Counted from the stretch's first letter, positions 6,712-14,793 are shown. The stretch: DNA of 26,273 nt from an uncultured Bacteroidales bacterium (GCA_937906165.1 CALCYA010000097.1:1-26273); one strand, 5' to 3'. A program made the numbers and translations. Notes: a model not told the origin generated them from the sequence alone.

Positions 6712-9231
6712 TTATTGCTTTACCGTGAATGTCAGCTTGTCGCTGCCTTCCGTTGCATCAACGTGGATTGTGTCACCCTGTTGCAGTGCATTGTCGAGCA
6801 ACAGCTGTGAAATCTCGTCCTCGATATAATTCTGCAACGCACGCTTGAGCGGGCGGGCACCATACTGGATGTCATAACCCTTGTTCGCGAGGAATGTCTT
6901 TGCCTCGGGTGTAAGCTCGATGCTGTATCCCAACTCTGTCACTCTCTTTACAATCTGCGAGAGCTCAAGGTCAACGATGTTTACAATTGCATCAAGGCCA
7001 AGCTGGTCAAAGTTGATGATTTCGTCGATACGGTTTAGGAACTCCGGCGCAAAACGCTTGTTGAGTGCCTTCTGTATCACATCGCGTGAGTGCTCCTTGC
7101 TTCCGGCGCGTTCGTCCTTGGCAAATCCGATGCCGGCTCCGAAGTCCTTCAACTCGCGTGTACCCACGTTCGATGTCATTATGAGCACAGTGTTTCGGAA
7201 GTCTACCGTGCGGCCGTAGCTGTCGGTAAGGCGTCCCTCGTCCATGACCTGAAGCAACAGGTTGAAAACGTCGGTGTGTGCCTTCTCTATCTCGTCGAGC
7301 AGTACAATGGAGTAGGGGCGACGGCGCACACGCTCTGTAAGCTGTCCGCCCTCCTCATATCCTACATATCCCGGAGGCGCTCCCACAAGTCGCGATACGG
7401 TGAATTTCTCCATGTACTCGCTCATGTCGATGCGGATGAGGGCGTCTGCGCTGCCGAACATGAACTTTGCAAGTTCCTTTGCCAGCAGGGTCTTTCCCAC
7501 ACCTGTAGGTCCCAGGAACATGAATGTACCGATGGGCTTGTTGGGGTTCTGCAGTCCTACACGGCTGCGCTGTATCGCTTTTGTCAGTTTCTCAATGGCT
7601 TTCTCCTGGGCAATGACCTTGCCGTTGAGCTCCTGATGCATGCCTTTGAGGCGTGTCCACTCATCCTGTTGCATACGCTGCATAGGCACGCCTGATATCA
7701 TTGATACAATCCGTGCAACCTCCTCTTCGTCAACGGTCTGACGGCTGTCGATGAGGCTCTTCTCCCACTCGGCCTTCATGTTTGTAAGCTGTGCCTGAAG
7801 CACCTTCTCCTTGTCACGCAGGTTTGCCGCGCTCTCGAAGTCCTGTCTCTTCACTGCTGCATTCTTCTCCTTGTTGGTGTGGTCTATGAGTGCCTCCTGC
7901 TCCTCAATCTCCTTGGGAACCTTTATGTTGCTAATGTGCATGTGTGCTCCGGTCTCGTCCATGGCATCGATTGCCTTGTCAGGGAAACAACGGTCGGTGA
8001 TGTACCTGTCTGTCAATTTGACACACGCAAGCAGTGCCTCGTCAGTATATGTGACATTATGGTGGTTCTCGTAGCGCTCCTTTATGTTCTTGAGGATTGT
8101 GTATGTGTCCTCGGGGGATGTGGGCTCTACAAGTACCTTCTGGAAACGGCGCTCAAGGGCACCGTCCTTCTCTATTGTCTTGCGGTACTCGTCTATTGTG
8201 GTGGCACCTATACACTGTATCTCGCCACGTGCAAGGGCTGGCTTGAGAATGTTTGCGGCATCCATTGAGCCTGGTGTTGAGCCTGCTCCCACAATGGTGT
8301 GTATCTCGTCAATGAAAAGGATAATGTTCGGGTTGTTCTCAAGCTCGGTTATGATGGCTCTCAAGCGCTCCTCGAACTGTCCGCGGTATTTTGTTCCTGC
8401 CACCACGGCTGTCATGTCGAGCGCGATGATGCGTTTCTCGAACAGCATGCGTGAGGTCCTGCGCTCCACGATGCGTTGTGCAAGCCCTTCTACTATAGCC
8501 GATTTGCCCACTCCGGGCTCGCCAATGAGAATGGGGTTGTTCTTCTTGCGGCGGCTCAGAATCTGTGATATGCGCTCAATCTCTTTCTCGCGGCCTACAA
8601 CAGGGTCAAGTTTCCCCTCGCTTGCGGCCTTTGTCATATCTACACCGAAGTTGTCCAGCACAGGTGTGTCGTTCGACGGTTTTGCCTGCTGTGTGCCAGT
8701 GGTGTGCTGCTGTTGGCTGCTGTTGTTGCTCGGGAGACTCTCCTCTTCGTCATCGTGGTCGGTGAAGCCGAATCCGTTTGTGATGTTGTTGGTGTCGGGT
8801 GTCATTGATTTTATCGAGTCAAAAATCCTTGGGTATGTGAGGTCGTTTGCCTCCAGAATTTCTGCTGCAAGGTTGTTCCTCTCCTTGAGAATGCCCAACA
8901 GCAGATGTTCGGCGTCAGCAACGGCCTTGAAAGCGCGTGCCTCGAGTGTGCAGAAACGTAGCACGCGGGCAGTGCTCAGGCTCATCTCTACATTCTCGTC
9001 GAACGGCAGGTCTGCTGCCGATGCAAGGGGGCTTCTTTCCTCAATAGCCTCCTTTATCCCCTGCAGGTCCACATTCATGCTCCTGAGCATATCAAGTGCG
9101 CTTCCTTTGCCACGACGTATTATACCCAACAGCAGATGCTCGGGGTTTATGGTCTTGCTGCGCAGGCGGGTTGCCTCTTCCTTGCCCAGTGACAGTATCT
9201 CTGTTATTTTCTGCGAAAATTCATTGCTCAT
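6712..9231 (-). CDS. clpC: ATP-dependent Clp protease ATPase subunit ClpC
   Basis: 839 residues, a Hsp100/ClpC unfoldase that feeds proteins to ClpP. Domains in order: two Clp-N repeats (about 1-140); an acidic Q/S/N-rich linker (about 150-185); AAA+ domain 1 with Walker A GEPGVGKS (237-244), Walker B LFIDEI (305-310) and pore loop KYRG (281-284); a UVR-containing middle region (about 445-480) that marks ClpC rather than ClpB or ClpA; AAA+ domain 2 with Walker A GPTGVGKT (574-581), pore loop GYVG (621-624) and Walker B VLLDEI (643-648); and a ClpP-docking tripeptide IGF (701-703). The start ATG 9231 follows the purine-rich GAGAAGAAAAG. McsA, McsB and CtsR partners known from Firmicutes are not adjacent. 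It is transcribed alone and divergently from aspS. Confidence 0.96.
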   Translation of the reverse strand: MSNEFSQKITEILSLGKEEATRLRSKTINPEHLLLGIIRRGKGSALDMLRSMNVDLQGIKEAIEERSPLASAADLPFDENVEMSLSTARVLRFCTLEARAFKAVADAEHLLLGILKERNNLAAEILEANDLTYPRIFDSIKSMTPDTNNITNGFGFTDHDDEEESLPSNNSSQQQHTTGTQQAKPSNDTPVLDNFGVDMTKAASEGKLDPVVGREKEIERISQILSRRKKNNPILIGEPGVGKSAIVEGLAQRIVERRTSRMLFEKRIIALDMTAVVAGTKYRGQFEERLRAIITELENNPNIILFIDEIHTIVGAGSTPGSMDAANILKPALARGEIQCIGATTIDEYRKTIEKDGALERRFQKVLVEPTSPEDTYTILKNIKERYENHHNVTYTDEALLACVKLTDRYITDRCFPDKAIDAMDETGAHMHISNIKVPKEIEEQEALIDHTNKEKNAAVKRQDFESAANLRDKEKVLQAQLTNMKAEWEKSLIDSRQTVDEEEVARIVSMISGVPMQRMQQDEWTRLKGMHQELNGKVIAQEKAIEKLTKAIQRSRVGLQNPNKPIGTFMFLGPTGVGKTLLAKELAKFMFGSADALIRIDMSEYMEKFTVSRLVGAPPGYVGYEEGGQLTERVRRRPYSIVLLDEIEKAHTDVFNLLLQVMDEGRLTDSYGRTVDFRNTVLIMTSNVGTRELKDFGAGIGFAKDERAGSKEHSRDVIQKALNKRFAPEFLNRIDEIINFDQLGLDAIVNIVDLELSQIVKRVTELGYSIELTPEAKTFLANKGYDIQYGARPLKRALQNYIEDEISQLLLDNALQQGDTIHVDATEGSDKLTFTVKQ

Positions 9232-9292
9232 CTTTTCTTCTCTGTATTAATTGTGAATCTTCTTAGTTGTCTGTTCTTATTCAAATCTTTTG

Positions 9293-9327
9293 CGAAGATA
9301 GTGTATAAAAAAGAGCTTTATGCACTA
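9293..9327 (-). promoter_or_regulatory. clpC -7 box with overlapping palindrome
   Basis: On the minus strand TATCTTCG (9300-9293) is a one-base variant of TAnnTTTG that recurs before rlmH, nadC and aspA in this window. Touching it is an inverted repeat of 11-base arms with one mismatch, TAGTGTATAAA (9299-9309) against TTTATGCACTA (9317-9327), separated by 7 bases. The palindrome covers the -12 to -40 region, where a TTTG -33 box would be expected but is absent. This is compatible with an operator or a hairpin; no known operator consensus is recognised (it is not CIRCE). Confidence 0.5.
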
Positions 9328-9404
9328 TTTTTACATAATCTTTCTTACAAAAAGTGTGCCAAACCATTAAAATATTCAAAAAATATGCTGTCGTATTGAA
9401 CAAT

Positions 9405-9464
9405 TTCTGCCAAATTGCTTTCTGGAGGCGTGCTTTTCCGCTTGTACAGTACTTTTTGGCAGAA
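9405..9464. promoter_or_regulatory. 10-bp inverted repeat between clpC and aspS
   Basis: TTCTGCCAAA (9405-9414) and its exact complement TTTGGCAGAA (9455-9464) are separated by 40 bases. The right arm ends 17 bases before the aspS -33-like sequence. The span 9232-9548 contains no gene; apart from this repeat and the promoters it is plain AT-rich DNA. Confidence 0.4.
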
Positions 9465-9480
9465 TAAGTTTCCCGTTTCT

Positions 9481-9511
9481 TTTCTACTATTACGATAATT
9501 GTTTATTTTTG
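9481..9511 (+). promoter_or_regulatory. aspS promoter
   Basis: TATTTTTG at 9504-9511 matches the -7 consensus exactly. TTTC at 9481-9484 is a 3-of-4 match to TTTG at 19-base spacing. The predicted leader to ATG 9549 is about 30 bases, AT-rich and without a strong ribosome binding site. Confidence 0.6.
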
Positions 9512-9548
9512 CATGAATTTTTGATAATCATTAAAATCATAATATAAA

Positions 9549-11312
9549 ATGTTCAGGACAAAGACTTGTGGCGAACTTAGGTTGGCCGATGTAAATACAA
9601 CTGTGACACTCAGCGGTTGGGTACAGCGTGCCCGTAAGATGGGTGGTATGACTTTTGTCGACTTACGCGACCGTTATGGTGTTACACAGCTGGTGTTCAG
9701 CGAGGATGTGAACGCGGAGCTGTGCGAGAAGGCTTCACATCTGGGACGTGAGTATGTAATACAGGCGACAGGTATGGTAAGCGAGCGTCAGAGCAAGAAC
9801 GCGAATATCCCAACTGGTGATATTGAAATCATTGTAAGTGAACTTAACGTGCTCAACGAGGCCGCTACTCCTCCTTTTACAATTGAGAACAATACCGACG
9901 GCGGCGATGATATCCGTATGAAATACCGTTACCTCGACCTCCGCCGCGAGGCAGTACGCAAGAACCTCGAGCTTCGTCACCAGATGACCATGGAGGTGCG
10001 CCGTTACCTCGACTCAATGAATTTCATTGAGGTTGAGACTCCAATGCTTATCGCCTCAACTCCCGAGGGTGCGCGTGACTTTGTTGTCCCATCGCGAATG
10101 AATCCGGGCCAGTTCTATGCTCTTCCGCAGAGCCCGCAGCTCTTCAAACAGCTTCTTATGGTATCAGGCTTCGACCGTTACTTCCAGATTGTGAAGTGTT
10201 TCCGTGACGAGGACTTGCGTGCCGACCGTCAGCCCGAGTTTACTCAGATTGACTGCGAGATGAGTTTTGTGGAGCAGGAGGATGTAATCTCTCTCTTCGA
10301 GGGTATGGCAAAGCACCTCTTCAAGACCATACGCGGCGTTGAGCTCACAGAGCAGTTCCCGCGTATGACATGGCATGATGCAATGAAATACTACGGTAGC
10401 GACAAGCCCGATACACGTTTCGGCATGGAGTTTGTTGAACTCATGGATATCATGAAGGGCCACGGCTTCGGTGTCTTTGACAGCGCCGAGTATATCGGCG
10501 GTATCTGCGCAAAGGGTGCCGCTACATATACCCGCAAACAGCTTGATGCCCTCACCGACTTTGTACGCCGTCCTCAGATTGGCGCAAAGGGTATGGTCTA
10601 TGCACGTGTGGAGGCTGACGGTACAGTGAAGTCAAGCGTTGACAAATTCTATACACAGGAGGTGCTCCAGGCAATGAAAGCGGCTTTCAATGCCGAGCCG
10701 GGTGACCTTATCCTCATCCTCAGCGGTGACGATACGATGAAGACGCGCAAGCAACTCTGCGAGCTCCGTCTCGAGGTCGGTAGCCAGCTTGGCCTGCGCG
10801 ACAAGAACAAGTTCTCTTGTCTGTGGGTCGTTGATTTCCCGCTCTTCGAGTACAGCGAGGAAGAGGGCCGCTATATGGCAATGCATCATCCGTTTACCTC
10901 CCCGAAGCCCGAGGATATTCCTTTGCTTGATACTGATATGGGTGCTGTCCGTGCAAATGCGTACGATATGGTCATCAATGGTGTTGAGGTAGGTGGCGGT
11001 TCAATCCGTATCTATGACAGCGAGCTCCAGAACAAGATGTTCGAGCTCCTCGGTTTCACTCCCGAGCGTGCACAGCAGCAGTTCGGTTGGCTGCTCGACG
11101 CGTTCAAGTATGGTGCACCTCCTCACGGTGGCCTTGCATACGGTCTTGACCGTTGGGTAAGCCTCTTTGCAGGTCTTGACTCAATCCGTGACTGTATTGC
11201 TTTCCCGAAGAACAATTCAGGCCGTGATACAATGATTGATGCTCCTTCAGTCCTGGAGCCGGCACAGCTTGACGAGTTGAATATTGTAGTAGATTTGAAG
11301 GATGGCAAATAA
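9549..11312 (+). CDS. aspS: Aspartyl-tRNA synthetase
   Basis: 587 residues, the normal length for bacterial AspRS, which charges tRNA-Asp with aspartate in the cytoplasm. An N-terminal OB-fold anticodon-binding domain (about 1-105, with SGWVQRARKMGGMTF) is followed by the class II catalytic core: motif 1 around FIEVETP (159-165), motif 2 FRDEDLRADRQPEFTQID (218-235) and motif 3 GLAYGLDRW near residue 538. The bacterial GAD insertion lies between motifs 2 and 3 (roughly 280-420). The GGGSIRIYD segment before motif 3 is typical. Whether it is discriminating or also charges tRNA-Asn cannot be told from the sequence by eye. A small membrane ORF overlaps its last 11 bases, and a shared terminator follows. 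Confidence 0.97.
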   Translation: MFRTKTCGELRLADVNTTVTLSGWVQRARKMGGMTFVDLRDRYGVTQLVFSEDVNAELCEKASHLGREYVIQATGMVSERQSKNANIPTGDIEIIVSELNVLNEAATPPFTIENNTDGGDDIRMKYRYLDLRREAVRKNLELRHQMTMEVRRYLDSMNFIEVETPMLIASTPEGARDFVVPSRMNPGQFYALPQSPQLFKQLLMVSGFDRYFQIVKCFRDEDLRADRQPEFTQIDCEMSFVEQEDVISLFEGMAKHLFKTIRGVELTEQFPRMTWHDAMKYYGSDKPDTRFGMEFVELMDIMKGHGFGVFDSAEYIGGICAKGAATYTRKQLDALTDFVRRPQIGAKGMVYARVEADGTVKSSVDKFYTQEVLQAMKAAFNAEPGDLILILSGDDTMKTRKQLCELRLEVGSQLGLRDKNKFSCLWVVDFPLFEYSEEEGRYMAMHHPFTSPKPEDIPLLDTDMGAVRANAYDMVINGVEVGGGSIRIYDSELQNKMFELLGFTPERAQQQFGWLLDAFKYGAPPHGGLAYGLDRWVSLFAGLDSIRDCIAFPKNNSGRDTMIDAPSVLEPAQLDELNIVVDLKDGK

Positions 11313-11475
11313 ACCAAGACACAAGAGCGCCGGCCGCATCGAGAAGGACCGTAAGCGCAAGGCTGCAATCAAGCAGCGTAAGATGTTGAAGAATATTGCC
11401 ATCATTGTAGTTGCAATAGCATTTATCTCCTTGATTGTGTTTGCGTTTGCAGCGCCACCAAAAGTGGTTGGCTAA
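11302..11475 (+). CDS. Small membrane protein overlapping the end of aspS
   Basis: 57 residues from ATG 11302 to TAA 11473-11475. It begins 11 bases before the end of aspS in another frame, which suggests translational coupling. The N-terminal 30 residues are strongly basic (MANKPRHKSAGRIEKDRKRK and then AAIKQRKMLK), followed by one hydrophobic segment (about 32-51, NIAIIVVAIAF to FAFAA) and a short tail PPKVVG. This charge pattern predicts a single-span inner-membrane protein with its basic end in the cytoplasm. A strong terminator lies 16 bases past its stop, so it fits as the last gene of the aspS transcript. No recognised domain. Evidence for being real: length, charge and hydrophobicity pattern, position and terminator. 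Confidence 0.7.
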   Translation: MANKPRHKSAGRIEKDRKRKAAIKQRKMLKNIAIIVVAIAFISLIVFAFAAPPKVVG

Positions 11476-11490
11476 GGTAAATACAAAAAA

Positions 11491-11518
11491 AACAATCAGA
11501 CTGAAAAGTCTGATTGTT
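11491..11518. terminator. Bidirectional terminator between aspS unit and RluA-type gene
   Basis: AACAATCAGACT (11491-11502), a GAAA loop, and AGTCTGATTGTT (11507-11518) form a perfect 12-bp stem. It is flanked by an A-run on the left and a T-run on the right, so it can end transcription from both converging sides. Confidence 0.93.
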
Positions 11519-11532
11519 TTTTTTGTGTATTA

Positions 11533-12207
11533 TTAAAATTGCTCTCCAAAGCTTTTCCAAAGCCTGTCGTTTGGCAGTGGGGCTGTAACCTGAATGAACT
11601 CTTTTGATACGGGGTGTATGAACTCGATATATCTGGCATGCAAGGAGATGCTTCCGTCGGGGTTAGAGCGCTGTGCACCATATTTGAGGTCTCCCTTGAT
11701 AGGACATCCGATTGATGCCAATTGACAACGTATCTGGTGGTGGCGTCCTGTCTTCAGCTCCACCTCTACAAGGTTGTAGTTCTGCGATGCGGCAATGTAA
11801 CGGTAGTATAGGAGCGCATGTTTGCTCCCTTTTACCTCTTTGGGGTATGAGAAACTCTTGTTCATCTTTTCGTTCCTGAGAATCCAACTGTTTATCTCTC
11901 CCTCTGCCGGCATCGGCCGGCCTTTGGTTATTGCCCAGTAGATTTTTTTTACATTTCCGTCGCGGAACATGTTGTTCAGCCTCTCAAGCGCTTTGCTTGT
12001 CTTTGCGAACACAACGACTCCGCTCACGGGGCGGTCGAGACGGTGGGGCAGTCCGATGAATACATTGCCGGGCTTTGCGTATTTCTCCTTTATGTATTGT
12101 TTCATTGTGTCGCACAACGATTTGTCTCCGGTCTTGTCACCCTGTACAATCTCGCCGGCAGCCTTGTTTATGACTATTATGTGGTTGTCCTCGTAAAGTA
12201 CGTTCAT
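11533..12207 (-). CDS. RluA-family RNA pseudouridine synthase without S4 domain
   Basis: 224 residues. The catalytic aspartate is D58 in the signature HRLDRPVSG (55-63). Other family segments are present: INKAAGEIVQ near the start, KIYWAI after residue 100, and the GRHHQIRCQLASIG RNA-binding stretch. The protein begins directly with the catalytic domain and has no N-terminal S4 domain, as in RluA- and TruC-like enzymes; the target uridine (23S rRNA or tRNA) cannot be fixed from this. Its ATG overlaps the stop of the upstream TetR-type gene (ATGA), so the two are translated as a coupled pair. Confidence 0.92.
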   Translation of the reverse strand: MNVLYEDNHIIVINKAAGEIVQGDKTGDKSLCDTMKQYIKEKYAKPGNVFIGLPHRLDRPVSGVVVFAKTSKALERLNNMFRDGNVKKIYWAITKGRPMPAEGEINSWILRNEKMNKSFSYPKEVKGSKHALLYYRYIAASQNYNLVEVELKTGRHHQIRCQLASIGCPIKGDLKYGAQRSNPDGSISLHARYIEFIHPVSKEFIQVTAPLPNDRLWKSFGEQF

Positions 12208-12800
12208 TGCTGGTCGCTGTTTTTACCTGTATATTCAAGTGCGCTGAGGATGACTTTCTTTGTGAACTCCCTTACAAACTCATCATCGTTGTTCTTGTTC
12301 ATTATGCCGCTGATGAAAGGCATCTCGATTCCTTTGAGACAGAAATGAAGGAATCTCGCTGCAAGGTCTGGGCTGTCGGTGTTGAAGATGCCCTTCTGCT
12401 TTCCCTCTTCTATCACGCGGCGGAAAAGTGCAATCTCCTTTGTGTCGAAACTTTTCCGTATGTGCTCTACAATAAGAATGTAGTCGGAGTGAAGGCAACT
12501 GTTGCGGCGTACGATGCTGCGTGTCGCCTGCAAGCGGACGAATATCAGTTTTACAATCTTCTTGTCCGGGGTAAGGTCTGACATTGCGACCTTTGTTATA
12601 GCAGTGGAGATTTTCTTTACCTCCATCTCTATTGATGCCTCAAGCAGCTCTTCCTTGCTTTGGAAGTAGGTATAGACTGTACGGCGGCTCTTGTTTGCGG
12701 CCTGGGCAACGTCGGACATGGTGATGTTCCCGATACCTTGCTGCGCAAAGAGCTTTCTGGCTACCTTGATTATGAGTTCTCTGGTTTCGATGTTTGACAT
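12204..12800 (-). CDS. TetR/AcrR-family transcriptional regulator
   Basis: 198 residues from ATG 12800 (MSNIETREL); ATG 12806, two codons earlier, is also possible. A start at 12851 is unlikely because it lies upstream of the predicted promoter. The N-terminal helix-turn-helix is typical of TetR: KLFAQQGIGNITMSDVA, then a recognition helix in KSRRTVYTYFQSKEELL (about residues 37-53). The C-terminal ligand-binding half is variable and gives no clue to the inducer. TetR proteins usually control a neighbour; here the only coupled gene is the pseudouridine synthase, which is an unusual partner, and no efflux pump is adjacent. An imperfect palindrome over its promoter could be an autoregulatory operator. 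Confidence 0.92.
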   Translation of the reverse strand: MSNIETRELIIKVARKLFAQQGIGNITMSDVAQAANKSRRTVYTYFQSKEELLEASIEMEVKKISTAITKVAMSDLTPDKKIVKLIFVRLQATRSIVRRNSCLHSDYILIVEHIRKSFDTKEIALFRRVIEEGKQKGIFNTDSPDLAARFLHFCLKGIEMPFISGIMNKNNDDEFVREFTKKVILSALEYTGKNSDQQ

Positions 12801-12817
12801 TGTCATTGTTGAATTTG

Positions 12818-12852
12818 TTGCAAAATTACACAAAACGATGTGTTTGTGCAAT
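12818..12852 (-). promoter_or_regulatory. tetR-type gene promoter with imperfect palindrome
   Basis: On the minus strand ATTG (12852-12849), 20 bases, then TAATTTTG (12828-12821): exact -7 box and 3-of-4 -33 box. The region 12818-12851 is also an imperfect inverted repeat bounded by TTGCA and TGCAA, with 10 of the first 13 positions paired, so it could serve as the operator of the TetR protein. Confidence 0.6.
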
Positions 12853-12910
12853 TGAATTTGTGTTAAAAAACTTGTAAAATGAACTTTTTTGAGAAAAAGT
12901 TGCCCGAAAA

Positions 12911-12942
12911 TTTGGAGCGTAATGTTTTTTGGTGTACTTTTG
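12911..12942 (+). promoter_or_regulatory. Consensus promoter of tRNA-fMet
   Basis: TTTG (12911-12914), exactly 20 bases, then TACTTTTG (12935-12942): a perfect match to the Bacteroides -33/-7 consensus, 21 bases before the tRNA 5' end. Confidence 0.85.
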
Positions 12943-12963
12943 CATCAGTTTTAAAAACCGCAT

Positions 12964-13035
12964 CGCGGGGTGGAGCAGTGGTAGCTCGTTGGGCTCATAA
13001 CCCAAAGGCCGGAGGTTCGATCCCTTCCCCCGCTA
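12964..13035 (+). tRNA. Initiator tRNA-fMet (anticodon CAT)
   Basis: A 72-base cloverleaf: acceptor CGCGGGG against CCCCGCT with a C1:T72 mismatch, D arm GAGC-AGTGGTA-GCTC, anticodon arm TTGGG-CTCATAA-CCCAA, and T arm GGAGG-TTCGATC-CCTTC. The unpaired position 1:72 and the three consecutive G:C pairs in the anticodon stem are the two hallmarks of initiator tRNA, which separates it from elongator tRNA-Met. CCA is not encoded. It is transcribed alone between its promoter and terminator. Confidence 0.96.
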
Positions 13036-13039
13036 CTTT

Positions 13040-13066
13040 AAGGAGAACGAAAGTTCTCCTTTTTTT
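13040..13066 (+). terminator. Terminator of tRNA-fMet
   Basis: AAGGAGAAC (13040-13048), GAAA tetraloop, GTTCTCCTT (13053-13061), then a T-run to 13066. Classic Rho-independent terminator five bases after the tRNA. Confidence 0.93.
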
Positions 13067-13118
13067 GTTGTCTTTTTTTGAAAATGTGTCATTTTTGAAA
13101 AATAAACGGTTTAAATTC

Positions 13119-13147
13119 TTTGTTCACGTTTTTAATTTATATCTTCG
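13119..13147 (+). promoter_or_regulatory. Possible aspA promoter
   Basis: TATCTTCG at 13140-13147 is the same -7 variant seen before clpC, rlmH and nadC. TTTG at 13119-13122 is only 17 bases away, shorter than the usual 19-21. The resulting leader of about 80 bases contains a small hairpin (13181-13188 with 13200-13207, one mismatch) and no ORF of note. Confidence 0.45.
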
Positions 13148-13231
13148 CATATCGATAGAGCCAAGAGTGAACAATTATCCCCTTTCCTCTATTAATATTA
13201 GAAAAGGTACATTTTCAAAAATAATAGTATA

Positions 13232-14647
13232 ATGAAAACACGTCTTGAACATGATTCTTTAGGCGAGATTCAAGTCCCTGCCGATGCGTATTATGGCGTA
13301 CAGACTCTGCGCGCTATGGTTAATTTCAAGGATATCAGCGGTATCACAATCGGTGATCATCCTTACTATGTAAAGGCTCTTGCAATGGTAAAGTGGGCTG
13401 CTGCCCATGCCAACATGTCGCTCGGCACTCTTGACGAGGAGATTGGTGTTGCCATCAAGAAGGCTTGTGAAGAGATTATCGAGGGTGCTTTTATTGATCA
13501 GTTCCCGGTTGACCTCATCCAGGGTGGTGCAGGAACATCAACCAATATGAACATCAATGAGGTTGTAGCTAACCGTGCACTTGAGATTCTCGGTCATAAC
13601 AAGGGTGAGTATCAGTATTGCCACCCCAATGACCATGTGAACCTCTCCCAGTCAACAAACGACGCTTACCCCACAGCTTTCAAGCTCTGTTTTATCCTCC
13701 ACAATGAGGATCTTGTGCGTGAATTGAAATGCCTTGTTAAGGCTTTCCGTGCGAAGGGTAAGGAATTTGTGAATGTCCTCAAGATGGGACGTACACAGTT
13801 GCAGGATGCTGTGCCAATGACATTGGGTCAGGAGTTCGAGGCATTTGCTGTTACTCTTGAAGAGGAGGTAAGCCGACTTAACGAGATGGCACGCCTGTTC
13901 CTTGAGGTAAATATGGGTGCAACTGCTATCGGTACCGGTATCAATACCGAGCCGGGATATGCCCAGGCTTGCGTCGATGCCCTGCGTGTCATTTCAGGTA
14001 AGGAGTTCGTGCTTGCGGGTAACCTTGTCGAGGCTACTCCTGATGCAGGTTCTTCTGTAATGTACTCTTCTGCCTTGAAGCGCCTTGCAGTAAAGCTTTC
14101 TAAGGTATGTAACGACTTGCGTCTGTTGTCAAGTGGTCCACGTTGCGGTCTCAACGAGATCAATCTGCCTCCGATGCAGCCGGGCTCAAGTATCATGCCG
14201 GGTAAGGTCAATCCTGTTATCCCTGAGGTAGTTAACCAGATCTGTTTCCGTGTTATCGGTAATGACCTTACTGTTACTTTCGCAGCCGAGGCCGGTCAGT
14301 TGCAGCTCAACGTTATGGAGCCTGTGATTGTTCACGCTATTATCTCTTCTATCCGTATGCTCCTGCGTGGTATGACACGTCTGCGTGTCCTCTGTGTTGA
14401 TGGCATTACAGCCAATGAGGGACACTGTAAGGAGTTGGTTCTGGGCAGTATCGGTATTGTTACAGCCCTTAACCCTGTACTTGGATACGAGAACAGTGCA
14501 AAGGTCGCTAAACGTGCTCTCAAGGAGAACCGCAGTGTATATGACCTCGTTCTTGAGGAGGGCTTCCTTTCTAAGGAAGAACTTGACGAGCTTCTCCGTC
14601 CTGAGAATATGATTGCACCTCACAAGATGCCACATAAGAAGTTCTGA
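13232..14647 (+). CDS. aspA: Aspartate ammonia-lyase (aspartase)
   Basis: 471 residues, typical of the aspartase/fumarase superfamily. The enzyme converts L-aspartate to fumarate and ammonia, a route that can feed fumarate respiration in anaerobic Bacteroidales. The conserved blocks are GTSTNMN (101-107), HPNDHVNLSQSTND (131-144) and the signature loop GSSIMPGKVNP (318-328), whose serine is the catalytic base. The sequence VIPEVVNQ after the signature and GTSTNMN rather than GTQTNMN favour aspartase over class II fumarase. It is cytoplasmic, presumably a homotetramer. It is a single-gene unit ending in a strong terminator. Confidence 0.94.
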   Translation: MKTRLEHDSLGEIQVPADAYYGVQTLRAMVNFKDISGITIGDHPYYVKALAMVKWAAAHANMSLGTLDEEIGVAIKKACEEIIEGAFIDQFPVDLIQGGAGTSTNMNINEVVANRALEILGHNKGEYQYCHPNDHVNLSQSTNDAYPTAFKLCFILHNEDLVRELKCLVKAFRAKGKEFVNVLKMGRTQLQDAVPMTLGQEFEAFAVTLEEEVSRLNEMARLFLEVNMGATAIGTGINTEPGYAQACVDALRVISGKEFVLAGNLVEATPDAGSSVMYSSALKRLAVKLSKVCNDLRLLSSGPRCGLNEINLPPMQPGSSIMPGKVNPVIPEVVNQICFRVIGNDLTVTFAAEAGQLQLNVMEPVIVHAIISSIRMLLRGMTRLRVLCVDGITANEGHCKELVLGSIGIVTALNPVLGYENSAKVAKRALKENRSVYDLVLEEGFLSKEELDELLRPENMIAPHKMPHKKF

Positions 14648-14664
14648 AAATTGTAAACAATGCT

Positions 14665-14695
14665 AAGGGGAACGCCGTAGCGTTCCCCTTTTTTT
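14665..14695 (+). terminator. Terminator of aspA
   Basis: AAGGGGAACGC (14665-14675), short loop, GCGTTCCCCTT (14680-14690), followed by a T-run. GC-rich stem 17 bases past the aspA stop. Confidence 0.93.
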
Positions 14696-14793
14696 GTGCT
14701 AATATATCGGGTTTTTATCTGTGTATAATGTGTGTCGATGTGTTTTTATTGTTTTTTAGTAAAAATATTTTACCGGATAAAATAAATAATACA

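Noticed and set aside
8084..9250. Long open frame (388 codons) antisense to clpC
   Set aside because: Composition is serine- and arginine-rich low complexity typical of the reverse of a coding strand; clpC itself is complete and unmistakable.
9232..9548. CIRCE or CtsR heat-shock operator before clpC
   Set aside because: Neither TTAGCACTC-N9-GAGTGCTAA nor the CtsR heptad repeat is present.
13148..13231. Riboswitch in the aspA leader
   Set aside because: Only a weak 8-bp hairpin with a mismatch; no known aptamer elements.
12879..13232. Open frame running through tRNA-fMet
   Set aside because: It covers a complete tRNA with promoter and terminator and has no family resemblance or initiation signal.
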